Part shown: positions 17,645 to 27,128 of the stretch, one piece after another
Layout: every line of letters starts with the position of its first letter
How positions within the stretch are numbered: the stretch's first letter is position 1
NCBI RefSeq assembly: GCF_000144405.1
Contig: NC_014370.1
Span: 308,501 to 372,500 of the forward strand
Length of the DNA: 64,000 nt
Direction of reading: 5' to 3'
Origin: Prevotella melaninogenica ATCC 25845
GTDB taxonomy: Bacteria; Bacteroidota; Bacteroidia; Bacteroidales; Bacteroidaceae
Translations under genes and position numbers: made by a program
Notes under the pieces: model-generated
Told to the model about the DNA's origin: nothing
The model's input: only the letters and a program-made list of their open reading frames with translations
Databases searched by the model: none

Positions 17645-19672
17645 TTACCAGATGTGTGCACGATTCTGTTGTGGCACGAAGAGTTTGTCACCTTCTTTGA
17701 TGTCGAAAGCCTTATACCAATTATCAATCATAGGAAGGGCTGCATTCACACGGCTGATACTTGGTGAGTGAACATCAGAATTGACAATATAAGCAACAAA
17801 CTGAGGAGCAACGTTGCTTGCCCAAACACGTCCCCAAGCGAGGAAGAAACGCTGTGCAGGTGTGAAACCGTCCATATCGCTCAATGGTTTTGTTTTCATA
17901 CTGTTTTCAAGTGCACGGAAGGCAATGTTCAAACCTCCGTTATCACCGATGTTTTCACCGAGTGTCTTCTCACCGTTAACATACAAGCCAGGGATTACTT
18001 CCTGCTTGTTGAACCAGTCTACAAGAACCTTTGTACGAGCGTCATAGTTCTTCTTATCCTCTTCTGTCCACCAGTTCTTCATATTACCATCCTTATCAAA
18101 TTGACAACCTTGGTCGTCAAATCCGTGGCTCATCTCATGACCAATGACAGCACCGATAGCACCATAATTAGCTGCATCATCCACTGTTGGATCGAAGAAA
18201 GGAGGCTGGAGAATAGCTGCTGGGAAGTTAATACTGTTGGTTGTTGGGTCATAGTAAGCATTAACCGTCTGTGGAGTCATGTGCCATTCCTTCTTGTCAA
18301 CAGGCTTACCCCAGCGTTTAGCAATACGGTACTTCATAGCTGCTTCCTGTACAGCCTTCACGTTTTCAATCAATGACTTATTGTCATCAATCACGAAAAC
18401 GCTATCCATATTCTGCCATTTATCAGGATAACCAATCTTAATATCAAATGCTTGCAACTTTTCTATTGCTTTTTTCTTTGTTGCAGCAGTCATCCATGTG
18501 TTCTCTTCAATGCGCTGTGCAAAAGCATCTTGGAGGTTCTTTACCAATGTAATCATACGTTGCTTGCTGCTCTCAGGGAAGTATTTCTGTACGTAGAGCT
18601 TACCTACAGCCTCACCCATGATACCCTGTACGAATGACAAAGCACGTTTCCAACGTGGCTGTTGCTGCTGAACACCGTATGCTACCTTGGTATATTCAAA
18701 GTTACGATCAGAGAAGTTATCAGACAACATACCTGCAGAACTTGAGATAACAGCAAGTTCCATGTAGGCTTTCAATGCGTCTAACGGAGCTGTAGCAAGT
18801 ATCTTCTCAACTTCATGTACAGGCTCTGGCTGTCCAACATCTACCTTTCCGCCGTTATTTGGATAGCCAGAAGCCTTCAAAAGGTAGTTCCAATCGACAC
18901 CTGGATAGTTTTTCAAGAGTTGTTCCCAAGTCATTGGGTGATAGTTAGCTTGTGGGTCGCGTGACTTTACTTGGTCATAGCTAACCTTTGCAATCTGGTT
19001 CTCAATAGAGAAAGCAGCCTCCATCTTCTTCTTCGCAGTTGCAGCATCGTTACCAGTCATCTTGAACAAATCGTTGTTCAGACTCTTATATGCTGCTATA
19101 ACAGCCTTCTGTTGATCGTTAGGCTTTGTATAATATTCAGGATCAAGACCAATACCACCTTGGGAGATACCAATGATATAACGGTCAGAGTTCATTGCAT
19201 CTACTGTCATACCAAAGCCAACAGGGAAGGTGCCATAGCCTTTCACGTCGAGGTCATACATCAGTTTGATGAGTTCCTTACGATTCTTAGCAGCCCTAAT
19301 CTTTGCCAATACAGGCTTAATAGGGGTATATCCCTCACGGTTGCGGCGTACACTATCCATGTAAAGGTTGTAGATAGAAGCAATCTTCTGTGCTACAGTG
19401 CCTTTCGTTTGTGGCTTCTTAGCATAGTCCTCAACCATTTCACGGATGCGTTTCTTGTTCAATTCTTCCAAATCAACAAAGGCACCGTTCATTGGATGCT
19501 CCTTGTCAAGCGGATGGCTCTTCAACCAGTTACCTGCAGCATACTCATAGAAGTTCTCACCGGGCTTCACGTTAAAGTCCATGTTGTTGCGGTCTACGCC
19601 CGACTTCAGTCCCTGTGCCATAGCTGATGTAGCTATGAATGAGGCTGCAAAAAGTAAGATTTTTGCTTTCAT
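17645..19672 (-). CDS. M13 family zinc metallopeptidase (PepO/neprilysin-like)
   Basis: This 675-residue peptidase is probably secreted to the periplasm or cell surface. The N-terminus is a clear Sec signal peptide (MKAKILLFAASFIATSAMAQ, cut after AMA). The zinc site is VIGHEMSHGFDD (HExxH, near residue 510), with the third ligand and its surroundings in GENIGDNGG further on. M13 enzymes cleave oligopeptides. Homologues in oral relatives such as Porphyromonas gingivalis PepO act on host peptides, but the substrate here is unknown. It is monocistronic, with a -7 box (TACCTTTG, minus, 19783-19790) about 110 bp upstream. Confidence 0.93.
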   Translation of the reverse strand: MKAKILLFAASFIATSAMAQGLKSGVDRNNMDFNVKPGENFYEYAAGNWLKSHPLDKEHPMNGAFVDLEELNKKRIREMVEDYAKKPQTKGTVAQKIASIYNLYMDSVRRNREGYTPIKPVLAKIRAAKNRKELIKLMYDLDVKGYGTFPVGFGMTVDAMNSDRYIIGISQGGIGLDPEYYTKPNDQQKAVIAAYKSLNNDLFKMTGNDAATAKKKMEAAFSIENQIAKVSYDQVKSRDPQANYHPMTWEQLLKNYPGVDWNYLLKASGYPNNGGKVDVGQPEPVHEVEKILATAPLDALKAYMELAVISSSAGMLSDNFSDRNFEYTKVAYGVQQQQPRWKRALSFVQGIMGEAVGKLYVQKYFPESSKQRMITLVKNLQDAFAQRIEENTWMTAATKKKAIEKLQAFDIKIGYPDKWQNMDSVFVIDDNKSLIENVKAVQEAAMKYRIAKRWGKPVDKKEWHMTPQTVNAYYDPTTNSINFPAAILQPPFFDPTVDDAANYGAIGAVIGHEMSHGFDDQGCQFDKDGNMKNWWTEEDKKNYDARTKVLVDWFNKQEVIPGLYVNGEKTLGENIGDNGGLNIAFRALENSMKTKPLSDMDGFTPAQRFFLAWGRVWASNVAPQFVAYIVNSDVHSPSISRVNAALPMIDNWYKAFDIKEGDKLFVPQQNRAHIW

Positions 19673-19782
19673 GTGCTTATTGTTTTATGTGTTAAATATA
19701 TACTTTTCTGCCATTTAATGTTACTTCTTCTCACCTTAAAGGTGTCATTAAGACGTTATTTGTCTTGGAAATTATCTTATTA

Positions 19783-19790
19783 CAAAGGTA
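19783..19790 (-). promoter_or_regulatory. Promoter -7 box for the M13 peptidase gene
   Basis: On the minus strand this reads TACCTTTG, leaving a leader of about 105 nt. Confidence 0.5.
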
Positions 19791-20074
19791 AATAAAAAAG
19801 ACCAATGTTATTCTATTAGTCGTTTTTTTTACTGAAGAACTACATTAGCGATGTGTTTTTTTTATTCTTTTAACATGCTTCATCGGTAATTTTCGATGTC
19901 TTTAAACTTCTAAAAGGACAGCTTTATGTGTTGTGACTATCTGTTGCTGTAATAGTATTCTCTTGTATGTGAAACTTTTTTTAACCGCATATTGGTTAGT
20001 TTGTTTTGGTAGTATAGCTTGCTTCTATCAATAAGTTGAATATATTTCGGTAAGCTGTTATAATGTGTTTAGTG

Positions 20075-20140
20075 CTCCGCACCACTGGTGCGGAGGCCGA
20101 ACACCATTGGTGCGAACCATCAACACGACGTGTGCGGAGT
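20075..20140 (+). repeat. 22-bp tandem array of GCAC-n-GGTG units (array 2)
   Basis: There are three consecutive 22-bp units at 20075, 20097 and 20119. The first, CTCCGCACCACTGGTGCGGA and 2 more bases, is a near-perfect palindrome. A partial unit precedes it. The remaining 19673-20438 gap is AT-rich apart from this and the 33-bp array. Confidence 0.75.
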
Positions 20141-20289
20141 ACTCGCACATGGGTTGAGGTTGGGAAGAAAGGAGCATCAAGGTTATTATAATGATGATAA
20201 TAAGAGGTTAATAACTAATCAATATATGGAAAAGACTCACCAGAGTGCAGTACTCATAAGCATTCTTTTATGCTATGCATTATTTCAAT

Positions 20290-20406
20290 TGCACTGTGGA
20301 TAGTGCAGGGATCGTTGCGAAATGCACTGTGGGAAGTGCATTGTTTAACACAAATTGCACTGCTCATAGTGCAATTTATTACTGATTTTGCACTGTGGTT
20401 AGTGCA
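20290..20406 (+). repeat. Four 18-bp TGCACT-n6-AGTGCA palindromes at exact 33-bp period
   Basis: The palindromes begin at 20290, 20323, 20356 and 20389, so each start is exactly 33 bp after the last. All have perfect TGCACT and AGTGCA arms, with variable centres (GTGGAT, GTGGGA, GCTCAT, GTGGTT). The spacers differ. The last copy overlaps the -33 region and the spacer of the promoter for the ATPase gene, as expected of an operator. The 33-bp step is close to three helical turns, so all copies face the same side of the helix. Confidence 0.9.
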
Positions 20407-20421
20407 TTTTTCGTATCTTTG
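20387..20421 (+). promoter_or_regulatory. Promoter of the DUF4143-type ATPase gene
   Basis: TTTG (20387-20390) and TATCTTTG (20414-20421) are 23 bp apart, and the start codon follows at 20439. The fourth palindrome lies between the two boxes. Confidence 0.75.
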
Positions 20422-20438
20422 TAGCAAAAAGAAGAGCT

Positions 20439-21614
20439 ATGGATATTAGTTTAATACAATTTATGAAGGAAAGGATAGAGCACACCTCTACCACTTTTCA
20501 TCGTTATTTATATAATCGTATAGACTGGGGAAGACAGATGTTAGGACTGGTTGGTCCACGTGGTGTCGGTAAGACAACGATGTTTTTACAATATATAAAG
20601 GAGCATCAGTCAGAGCAGAATATGCTTTATGTATCAGCTGATTATGTCTATTTCTCATCTCATACACTTGTTGATTTGGCAGATGAATTCTGCAGAGAAG
20701 GAGGAGAATATCTCTTTATTGATGAGATTCACAAGTACACAGGATGGGCACAAGAACTAAAGCAAATATATGATACCCACGTTGATTTGAAAGTTGCTTT
20801 TACAGGTTCGTCGGTTCTTGATATAATACAAGGAGAGGCAGACCTTAGCCGTCGCGCTCCTGTTTATCATTTACAGGGACTTTCTTTCAGAGAGTATCTG
20901 GAAATGTTTAAGGGCATTGTTGTTCCAGCTTATAGTTTAGAAGATATCCTTCAACATCGTGTGGAACTCCCCAAAGGACTGGAACATCCACTACCTTTGT
21001 TTAAAGAGTATTTGCGTCATGGGTATTATCCATTTGGAGATGACGTTGAATTTATAATGTTATTAAACCAAAGTGTCAATCTTACGATGGAGGTTGATAT
21101 ACCACAGTTTGCAAATATGACACTTTCAACAAGTCGTAAGCTAAAGAAGTTACTTGCTATAATTTCACGTAGCGTACCTTTTAAGCCTGTTATGGATTCT
21201 TTGGCAACAATGGTGGGAGTGAGTAGGAATGTGCTTCCAGATTACTTCTTATATATGGAAAAGGCTGGGATTATTAGTCAACTACGAGATGCTACTGGTG
21301 GCATAAGAGGATTAGGTAAGGTCGATAAGGTTTATCTCGATAATCCTAATTTAGCTTATATCTTAGCAGGTAGCGAAGCTAATATTGGGAATATAAGGGA
21401 GACTTTCTTCTATAATCAGTTGAGAGTACATAATGATATTATAGTTTCTCGTATCTCAGACTTTGAGATTAATGGTGTAACCTTTGAAGTCGGAGGAAAG
21501 AGTAAGGGGCAGAAACAGATTGTTGAAGCTAAGAAGGGGTATGTAGTAAAAGATGATATCGAGATTGGTACAGGTAATATCATACCTCTTTGGATGTTTG
21601 GATTGAATTATTAA
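20439..21614 (+). CDS. AAA ATPase with C-terminal DUF4143 (PD-(D/E)XK-like) domain
   Basis: This 391-residue protein belongs to the large family of ATP-binding proteins (AAA_14 plus DUF4143) that is expanded in Bacteroidota and of unknown function. Walker A is GPRGVGKTT (39-47), Walker B is YLFIDEIHK with Asp95-Glu96, and sensor-like FTGSSVLDI follows. The C-terminal part has the nuclease-fold signature FEVGGKSKGQKQIVEAKKG. The gene is monocistronic and ends in a strong terminator. The palindrome array in its promoter suggests specific regulation, possibly by its own product; that is inference. Confidence 0.88.
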   Translation: MDISLIQFMKERIEHTSTTFHRYLYNRIDWGRQMLGLVGPRGVGKTTMFLQYIKEHQSEQNMLYVSADYVYFSSHTLVDLADEFCREGGEYLFIDEIHKYTGWAQELKQIYDTHVDLKVAFTGSSVLDIIQGEADLSRRAPVYHLQGLSFREYLEMFKGIVVPAYSLEDILQHRVELPKGLEHPLPLFKEYLRHGYYPFGDDVEFIMLLNQSVNLTMEVDIPQFANMTLSTSRKLKKLLAIISRSVPFKPVMDSLATMVGVSRNVLPDYFLYMEKAGIISQLRDATGGIRGLGKVDKVYLDNPNLAYILAGSEANIGNIRETFFYNQLRVHNDIIVSRISDFEINGVTFEVGGKSKGQKQIVEAKKGYVVKDDIEIGTGNIIPLWMFGLNY

Positions 21615-21666
21615 GAAGTATATCTCTCTAATATAATAGTTAAGAAACACGAATACTATACCAAAG

Positions 21667-21722
21667 CAATCGCCCTCATCAGTCCAAGATAAAAATGAAG
21701 TTTGGACAGATAAGGGCGATTG
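21667..21722. terminator. Bidirectional terminator between the ATPase and DUF2339 genes
   Basis: The outer arms CAATCGCCCT and AGGGCGATTG and the inner arms GTCCAA and TTGGAC form a long stem, with T-rich sequence on the plus side. It lies between convergent genes. Confidence 0.85.
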
Positions 21723-21750
21723 TTGTTATGTTAATGTCTGATGTTGAGGC

Positions 21751-24282
21751 TTACTCCTGTTCTTGTTCTTTCTCATTGAAGAGAGCATCTTTAAGCTTCT
21801 GATAGAGGAATGAGAGGATAAGGAGAATGGCTCCAAGGCTGATGAAGACAATAATCTTACCAAGAGCAGGCATTGCCCATACGTCATTGAGAATGAGTTT
21901 GCCAATGACAATACCGAATTCTGCCAAGCTAACAATACGAATCTCCTTACTGTGGTAACGCATACCGATACACATCAAGATGAAGGCTGCAATACCTAAC
22001 GACAAAGAGAAGGCGGTACTGAAGTTTACTTCATTGAAAGTAATCAGCAATAAACGCGTCAAAGTAAGCCACATCAGTGTTGATATGATGGAGTATTCTA
22101 TATGTAAGTTTCGCTGATTAGAGGTTACAAGGAGTTGCCCACGCATACAATATGCCATATAAGCGATTGTTACGAGTGCCATTAACCATCTCAGTAAGAG
22201 TCCGTCTGGAGCTGTGTAATTCCATACAGTCATAGCAAATAAGATTCCTGCAAGGTAGAGGCTTATCTCGTATGCTAACTTGTTTTCACTTATTTCGAAG
22301 CGTTTGCGCAGGATAAGTGCTCCTCCTAAGAGCATTATGTTTGCTGTAAGTAGAGACGCATACTCTGATATTGGTTGCTCAAGATGGAAGTTGAAGTTGT
22401 CTCTGAAAGCAAGGAACAGGATGCTGAAGCCCAACGCATAGGCTATAGCATTGCATGGAGTGTATGCGATTAGACGCTTCGTATCACTGAATAGTTCCTT
22501 ATTAAATTGCATAATGACAGCTACAACATAGTAGGCTATACTTACAAATGTAGTCACAAAGAAGGCACCATTGAAGAATAAACTATCTCCTGTATCATGG
22601 ATGAAGGTGTCAGTTGTTCTGTAGTATGCCAATGCTCCCAATGTTAAGAGTAACAATACTGCTGAAGCCAACTCGTAGATTCTGTTTTTCTCCTTTGTGA
22701 AGAGCCACAAAAGAAGTACTGACTCAGCTGCCCATACCATAAGAACATTGGCTGCGCTGAACAGAATTGGAATACCCATAGAGGCGAATGTGACCGCAAG
22801 TCCTAACATAAGGTTGCGCAGTGTGTCTTGTCCTTCGACGCGGAATCGCAAATAAAGGTGTATTGCCAGGTTGACAGCAGCTATGAAGAAAGCTAAGTAA
22901 GCTGTCGTATCAGATGATGCCTCAAAGTGTTGTAAGAGGAAATCGCCATAAATAAGATACATGAAGCTATTAGCTGTGATGATACCCAATAGTCCAAGTC
23001 TGGTATTTTCACCATACTGTGTGCGCAGAATAAAGACAACAGGCAATAGGAAGATGACGTAGAATAATGTTGCAAAAGCAAATAGGGTAGGATAAGTTGT
23101 GACAGCCTCACTATCAGAGAATGATCCTAATGCTGTTGTTCCCCATAATATTATATAGGTGAAAGCGAAGGAAACCATAGGTAGTATTGCCCATTTCTTA
23201 TACATTGCAAGGCAGAACATACCAATGTTCAATATGGTAATATAAATCTGTAGGCTAATGATACTACTTGAGTCCGTACTAATAATGAAAGGTGCAATAA
23301 AGCCGCCAACGAGTGCTGTGACTGCCAATTCCTTCCTATCGTATAGGACGGAGACTGCCGACATGAAGATAGTTGTGACGCATAAAATCACGAATGCTAT
23401 TGTATGAGAGAACAAGGCATAGTAATGGAAGGCGATGGCTGTAATCAAATAGTAGATACCAAAGGCACCACCTGCTAACAGTGAACTGAAAGTATGGTAG
23501 CGTTTGTGTAATCGCTCAGCCAGTACCAACATACCTGCACCGACTGCATAGCCCATCAATGTACGTGCAGTCTCATTGATCCAGTTCTGGTCGATAGCAT
23601 ATTTAACGAAGAAACCGATACCAATGATAAAGATGAGAATACCAATCTTTCCAAAGAGGTTCTCACCGATATATTTCTCAAAGTTGGTCTCAGAAGTGGC
23701 ATATTCTTCAATTTCCTCCTCTTCCTCCATAGCCATTGCAGGCTCTTCCTGTTCTTCTTCTACAGGTTCTTCAATGGTTTCAGGGGTTTCTTCCTCAACT
23801 TCTGGAGTCTTATCCTCTGTCTCTTGAATAGGAATTTCTACAGTAGAAGGTCTGATATCCTCATTGTGTACAATAGGAACTTCTATAGTTTCTGGTGTTT
23901 CCTGTAGCTCTGGCTGTTCGTTTTCACCCGTAGTCTCTGTTTCTTCAGCCTTATCGGTTGTTGGTGTTTCGTCCGTTATAGGTTGTTGCCACCAGTTAGG
24001 ATTAGGACTAACGGACTCATTCTGAACTTCCTTCGAAGTTTCTACGACCTGCTCCTTAGGTTGTTCAATATTCTCTTTTGGCTTTATTTCTGTTGCAGTT
24101 TCAGCTTGTTTCTGTTTCTCACGCTGCATCTTTTCAATGATAAGTTTCAGTGTGGAAATCTCAAAACTGACGTTGTTTAGCGTATTACTTATTTGGTTAA
24201 GCTTAGAGATAAGATAGAAGAAGCCCAATAATGCTATTGAAAATAAGATGATACTAAAAAAGGATAGAAGGTCATATTCCAT
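21751..24282 (-). CDS. DUF2339 polytopic membrane protein
   Basis: This 843-residue inner-membrane protein has one N-terminal membrane segment (about 5-25) and a short coiled coil. An acidic Glu/Pro/Thr-rich region (about 60-205) follows, and then over 20 hydrophobic segments fill the remaining 640 residues. The start of the membrane domain, EKYIGENLFGKIGILIFIIG, is the DUF2339 signature. The function is unknown. It is monocistronic. Only a weak -7-like box (TATCTTTA on the minus strand, about 24307-24314) is seen upstream. Confidence 0.85.
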   Translation of the reverse strand: MEYDLLSFFSIILFSIALLGFFYLISKLNQISNTLNNVSFEISTLKLIIEKMQREKQKQAETATEIKPKENIEQPKEQVVETSKEVQNESVSPNPNWWQQPITDETPTTDKAEETETTGENEQPELQETPETIEVPIVHNEDIRPSTVEIPIQETEDKTPEVEEETPETIEEPVEEEQEEPAMAMEEEEEIEEYATSETNFEKYIGENLFGKIGILIFIIGIGFFVKYAIDQNWINETARTLMGYAVGAGMLVLAERLHKRYHTFSSLLAGGAFGIYYLITAIAFHYYALFSHTIAFVILCVTTIFMSAVSVLYDRKELAVTALVGGFIAPFIISTDSSSIISLQIYITILNIGMFCLAMYKKWAILPMVSFAFTYIILWGTTALGSFSDSEAVTTYPTLFAFATLFYVIFLLPVVFILRTQYGENTRLGLLGIITANSFMYLIYGDFLLQHFEASSDTTAYLAFFIAAVNLAIHLYLRFRVEGQDTLRNLMLGLAVTFASMGIPILFSAANVLMVWAAESVLLLWLFTKEKNRIYELASAVLLLLTLGALAYYRTTDTFIHDTGDSLFFNGAFFVTTFVSIAYYVVAVIMQFNKELFSDTKRLIAYTPCNAIAYALGFSILFLAFRDNFNFHLEQPISEYASLLTANIMLLGGALILRKRFEISENKLAYEISLYLAGILFAMTVWNYTAPDGLLLRWLMALVTIAYMAYCMRGQLLVTSNQRNLHIEYSIISTLMWLTLTRLLLITFNEVNFSTAFSLSLGIAAFILMCIGMRYHSKEIRIVSLAEFGIVIGKLILNDVWAMPALGKIIVFISLGAILLILSFLYQKLKDALFNEKEQEQE

Positions 24283-24408
24283 GTTCTAAGTATTTAGTTT
24301 TGGATGTAAAGATAATCATAATGTATGATAATGACGAATATTAACCAAGAATAATACTTATTTCCTTTGTTTTTAACCCAAATCGGAAGGCATACTATAG
24401 TAAGAATT

Positions 24409-25056
24409 ATGTTCTTCGGTTGAATGTGTGGATGCTTTTTTGTATAGCGTTAACGGAACAAAGACATAGTTAGGACTGTCCACTATCTATTCTTTTCTCA
24501 TCCTCCGAGCAGAGACCCTTTTTCTTTTTAATACTTGAAAAGTAATAGATAACGCTTTGAAAAATCATTACATAAATTCGAGTAAACGATTTATAAATAA
24601 GTACAAAAATACATGTAAAAAGCGATATTGTAACCATCAGTAATTCAGTTAGTTATAAAGTAGTATCAGAAAAGGTGCTTAATTGGACTTCAAAAGGGCG
24701 TTAGTAAGGGTCTTAAAGGGCGTCTTTTGCAAGTCAATTAAGCGTCTTTTAGAAGCTAAAAGAGCATGTATTGGTTTCGGAGTGTATGAAAATAGTTTAC
24801 AAATATCATTGATGTGCTAATAGGTTGCTTGTAGAAGACGGAATGACATTGTAGCAATTTGCGTTATATCTTGTAGTTTATCCTCCTTTGTACAACCAAC
24901 TAATTTGAGATAGTAATAGCCTACAAGCGTGTAACTTTTTATTCTATTTTTAATTTATACATTTAATAGTAGAACCCCAAAAACAACTATTGTGGGCTAA
25001 TGAGCGTTGGTTTAAACCTATACGGGAAAGCATCCACACATTTAAAGGAAGGACCT
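24409..25056 (+). mobile_element. About 650-bp MITE-like unit containing core copy C
   Basis: The left end near GTTCTTCGGTTGAATGTGTG and the right end, read in reverse as GGTCCTTCCTTTAAATGTGT, are inverted repeats that extend for about 30 bp. The interior has the 177-bp core plus about 200 bp on its left that is shared with the units at 31280 and 57308. There is no coding capacity. It fills the gap between the DUF2339 gene and the sulfatase gene. The exact ends are uncertain by several bases, and I see no clear target-site duplication. Confidence 0.6.
24627..24803 (+). repeat. Copy C of the 176-177 bp TTTGTAA palindromic element
   Basis: This copy is 177 bp, ATTGTAAC to GTTTACAAA. The internal arms, near AAAAGGTGCTTAATTGGACT and GCAAGTCAATTAAGCGTCTT, pair over about 30 bp. 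Confidence 0.8.
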
Positions 25057-25137
25057 ATAAAACTCATACGAGACAAGACTTGCTTGCTAACACCGTATTA
25101 TTTTGTATTTAAACTTTGCCTTGTACTAAAATAGTGT

Positions 25138-25145
25138 TAACTTTG
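25138..25145 (+). promoter_or_regulatory. -7 box that decides the start of the sulfatase gene
   Basis: TTAACTTTGC contains the TAnnTTTG box, and transcription should start near 25152. This excludes the ATG-like upstream start at 25116 and supports the ATG at 25167. Confidence 0.65.
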
Positions 25146-25166
25146 CAAACAAATATATACGTTTAC

Positions 25167-26996
25167 ATGAAATTTATTAAGTATGCTGTCAGTTTACTGA
25201 ATAAGGCGTATCAGCCCATTAAGGACAACGCCTCATTCTTTTTCTTCATGTACCTTATCGGTATATTAGTATCATATGCGGAGTTGCCAACCAACAACCC
25301 CGATGCTACTGTATATAGTAACCTGTGGTTAGAGTTGTTTCTCGACCTATATGTTATCTGCATCATTCTTACACTATTCCCTCTAAAGATTCGCCGATGG
25401 ATTCGTGCTTTTTTGTATATCATCACTTACTGCACGAGTCTTACTGACCTCTTCTGTTGGGTAAAGTTCCAATCAACGTTGAATCCGTCAATGCTCCTAC
25501 TTGTTGGTGAGACTGATGAACGTGAGGCAATCGAGTTTTTCAGTAGTTATTTTACGTCTGACCTTATCTTCTCAAGTGTAGGATTACTACTGCTTGTGAT
25601 GCTTATTCATATTCTAACAACATTTCTGAAGAAGGTAAAACTGTCACCAGCTATTAGCTATAAGGTAACAGTGGCGAAACAAATCATTAACCATAATTAC
25701 CACATTCTTGGGGGCGTTTGTCTCGTATTTCTTGGTTGGGCGATTGAATCATCTGCTCACAACAAGAAAGAAATGGTACAAATGTTCTCTTTAGACACCA
25801 TTGGCTCTGTAGAACATGAACTAACAACTGCAGATTGTGCACAGTTCTATCTGCCTGTTTATCGCCTTGCTTTCAGTATTTTCTCTAATGAGTTAGCATC
25901 GCAACAAGTTGACCGTCTCATCGAAGCTAAAGACAAGATGAGTGTGGATAGTTGTTCGTTTAAATCGCCAAATATCGTCCTTATCATCGGTGAAAGCTAT
26001 GGAAAGCTACATTCACAACAGTATGGCTACTTCATGCCGACGACCCCACGTCAGATTAAACGAGAGAAGTCGGGATTACTTGTACCGTTCAGTGATGTCG
26101 TAGCACCATGGAATCTGACCAGTTTCGTGTTTAAGAACGTCTTTTCTCTACACGTTGTTGGAGAGAAAGGGGAGTGGTGCGATTACCCACTTTTCCCTTC
26201 ACTCTTCCGTAAGGCAGGCTATCATGTGACCTTTATAACTAATCAGTTCTTGCCTAAGGCAAAGCAGGCTGTGTATGATTTTAGTGGTGGATTCTTCCTT
26301 AATCATCCAGAACTTTCAGAGGCGATGTTTGATTCACGCAATCAACAATTATACCGATTTGATCGAGGATTGCTCGATGATTACGATAAAAATCAGCAAC
26401 AACACAACACCGATCATAATCTTATCATCTTCCATCTCCTCGGACAGCACGTCAAATATAACCAACGATTCCCAAGCGACCGTCGCCACTTTAAGGCAGA
26501 AGATTATGAGAAGAAACGTGCCGACCTTAATGGAAAACAGCGAAATGTATTGGCTGATTACGACAATGCTGTCTTATATAATGACTCCATTGTAGATGCT
26601 ATTATTAGTCGTTTTGAGGACAAGGAGGCTATCATTATCTATATGCCTGATCATGGAGAGGAATGCTATGAGGGTAATCGTGGATTCATCTGTCGCAATC
26701 ACTCGGCTGCTATTGATTACGACTTAGCGCATTATGAGTTTGAAATTCCTTTCTGGATCTTCTGCTCTTATAAGTATGCTGCTAAGCATCCCGACATTTA
26801 CAAAGAAATAATCGGTGCTAAAAACCGTCGTTTTATGACGGATGCACTACCGCACATGCTGCTCTATTTGGCAGGTATTCATACGAAAGACTACCATGCA
26901 GAGTATAATATCCTCAGTCCACAATACAATGAAATGAGACCGAGAATACTAAAGAATACAACGGATTACGATAAGCTTACTCGTCCTTCGGAGTAG
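25167..26996 (+). CDS. Phosphoethanolamine transferase-like membrane sulfatase (EptA/CptA type)
   Basis: This 609-residue inner-membrane protein has five N-terminal membrane segments (to about 185) and a periplasmic alkaline-phosphatase-fold domain. The metal and catalytic motifs are LIIGESYGKLHSQQYGY (near 273-289), LLGQHVKYNQRFP and MPDHGEECYEG. Relatives transfer phosphoethanolamine from phosphatidylethanolamine to lipid A or to LPS core sugars. At the position of the nucleophilic Thr of EptA/MCR the protein has Ser277. The start at 25167 is chosen because the promoter overlaps the longer reading. It is followed at 132 bp by acyltransferase genes. Confidence 0.85.
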   Translation: MKFIKYAVSLLNKAYQPIKDNASFFFFMYLIGILVSYAELPTNNPDATVYSNLWLELFLDLYVICIILTLFPLKIRRWIRAFLYIITYCTSLTDLFCWVKFQSTLNPSMLLLVGETDEREAIEFFSSYFTSDLIFSSVGLLLLVMLIHILTTFLKKVKLSPAISYKVTVAKQIINHNYHILGGVCLVFLGWAIESSAHNKKEMVQMFSLDTIGSVEHELTTADCAQFYLPVYRLAFSIFSNELASQQVDRLIEAKDKMSVDSCSFKSPNIVLIIGESYGKLHSQQYGYFMPTTPRQIKREKSGLLVPFSDVVAPWNLTSFVFKNVFSLHVVGEKGEWCDYPLFPSLFRKAGYHVTFITNQFLPKAKQAVYDFSGGFFLNHPELSEAMFDSRNQQLYRFDRGLLDDYDKNQQQHNTDHNLIIFHLLGQHVKYNQRFPSDRRHFKAEDYEKKRADLNGKQRNVLADYDNAVLYNDSIVDAIISRFEDKEAIIIYMPDHGEECYEGNRGFICRNHSAAIDYDLAHYEFEIPFWIFCSYKYAAKHPDIYKEIIGAKNRRFMTDALPHMLLYLAGIHTKDYHAEYNILSPQYNEMRPRILKNTTDYDKLTRPSE

Positions 26997-27128
26997 CATC
27001 TCTTACCGAATCAGAAGTCTATATTAAAATAGAAGACAGCTTTCAAGGTGGCTGTTGGACGCATAGAGGGGAATTAGATCAGTATAAAGAAACGCTTAAA
27101 GCGCACAAAATCAATCATTAAAGTTAGG

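Noticed and set aside
20290..20406. Possible CRISPR array
   Set aside because: The units are only 18 bp and palindromic with variable centres, the spacers are 15 bp, there are just four units, and no cas gene is nearby. The position in a promoter fits an operator.
25116..25166. Longer N-terminus for the sulfatase gene
   Set aside because: The promoter -7 box lies inside this stretch, so the mRNA would start after the upstream start codon.
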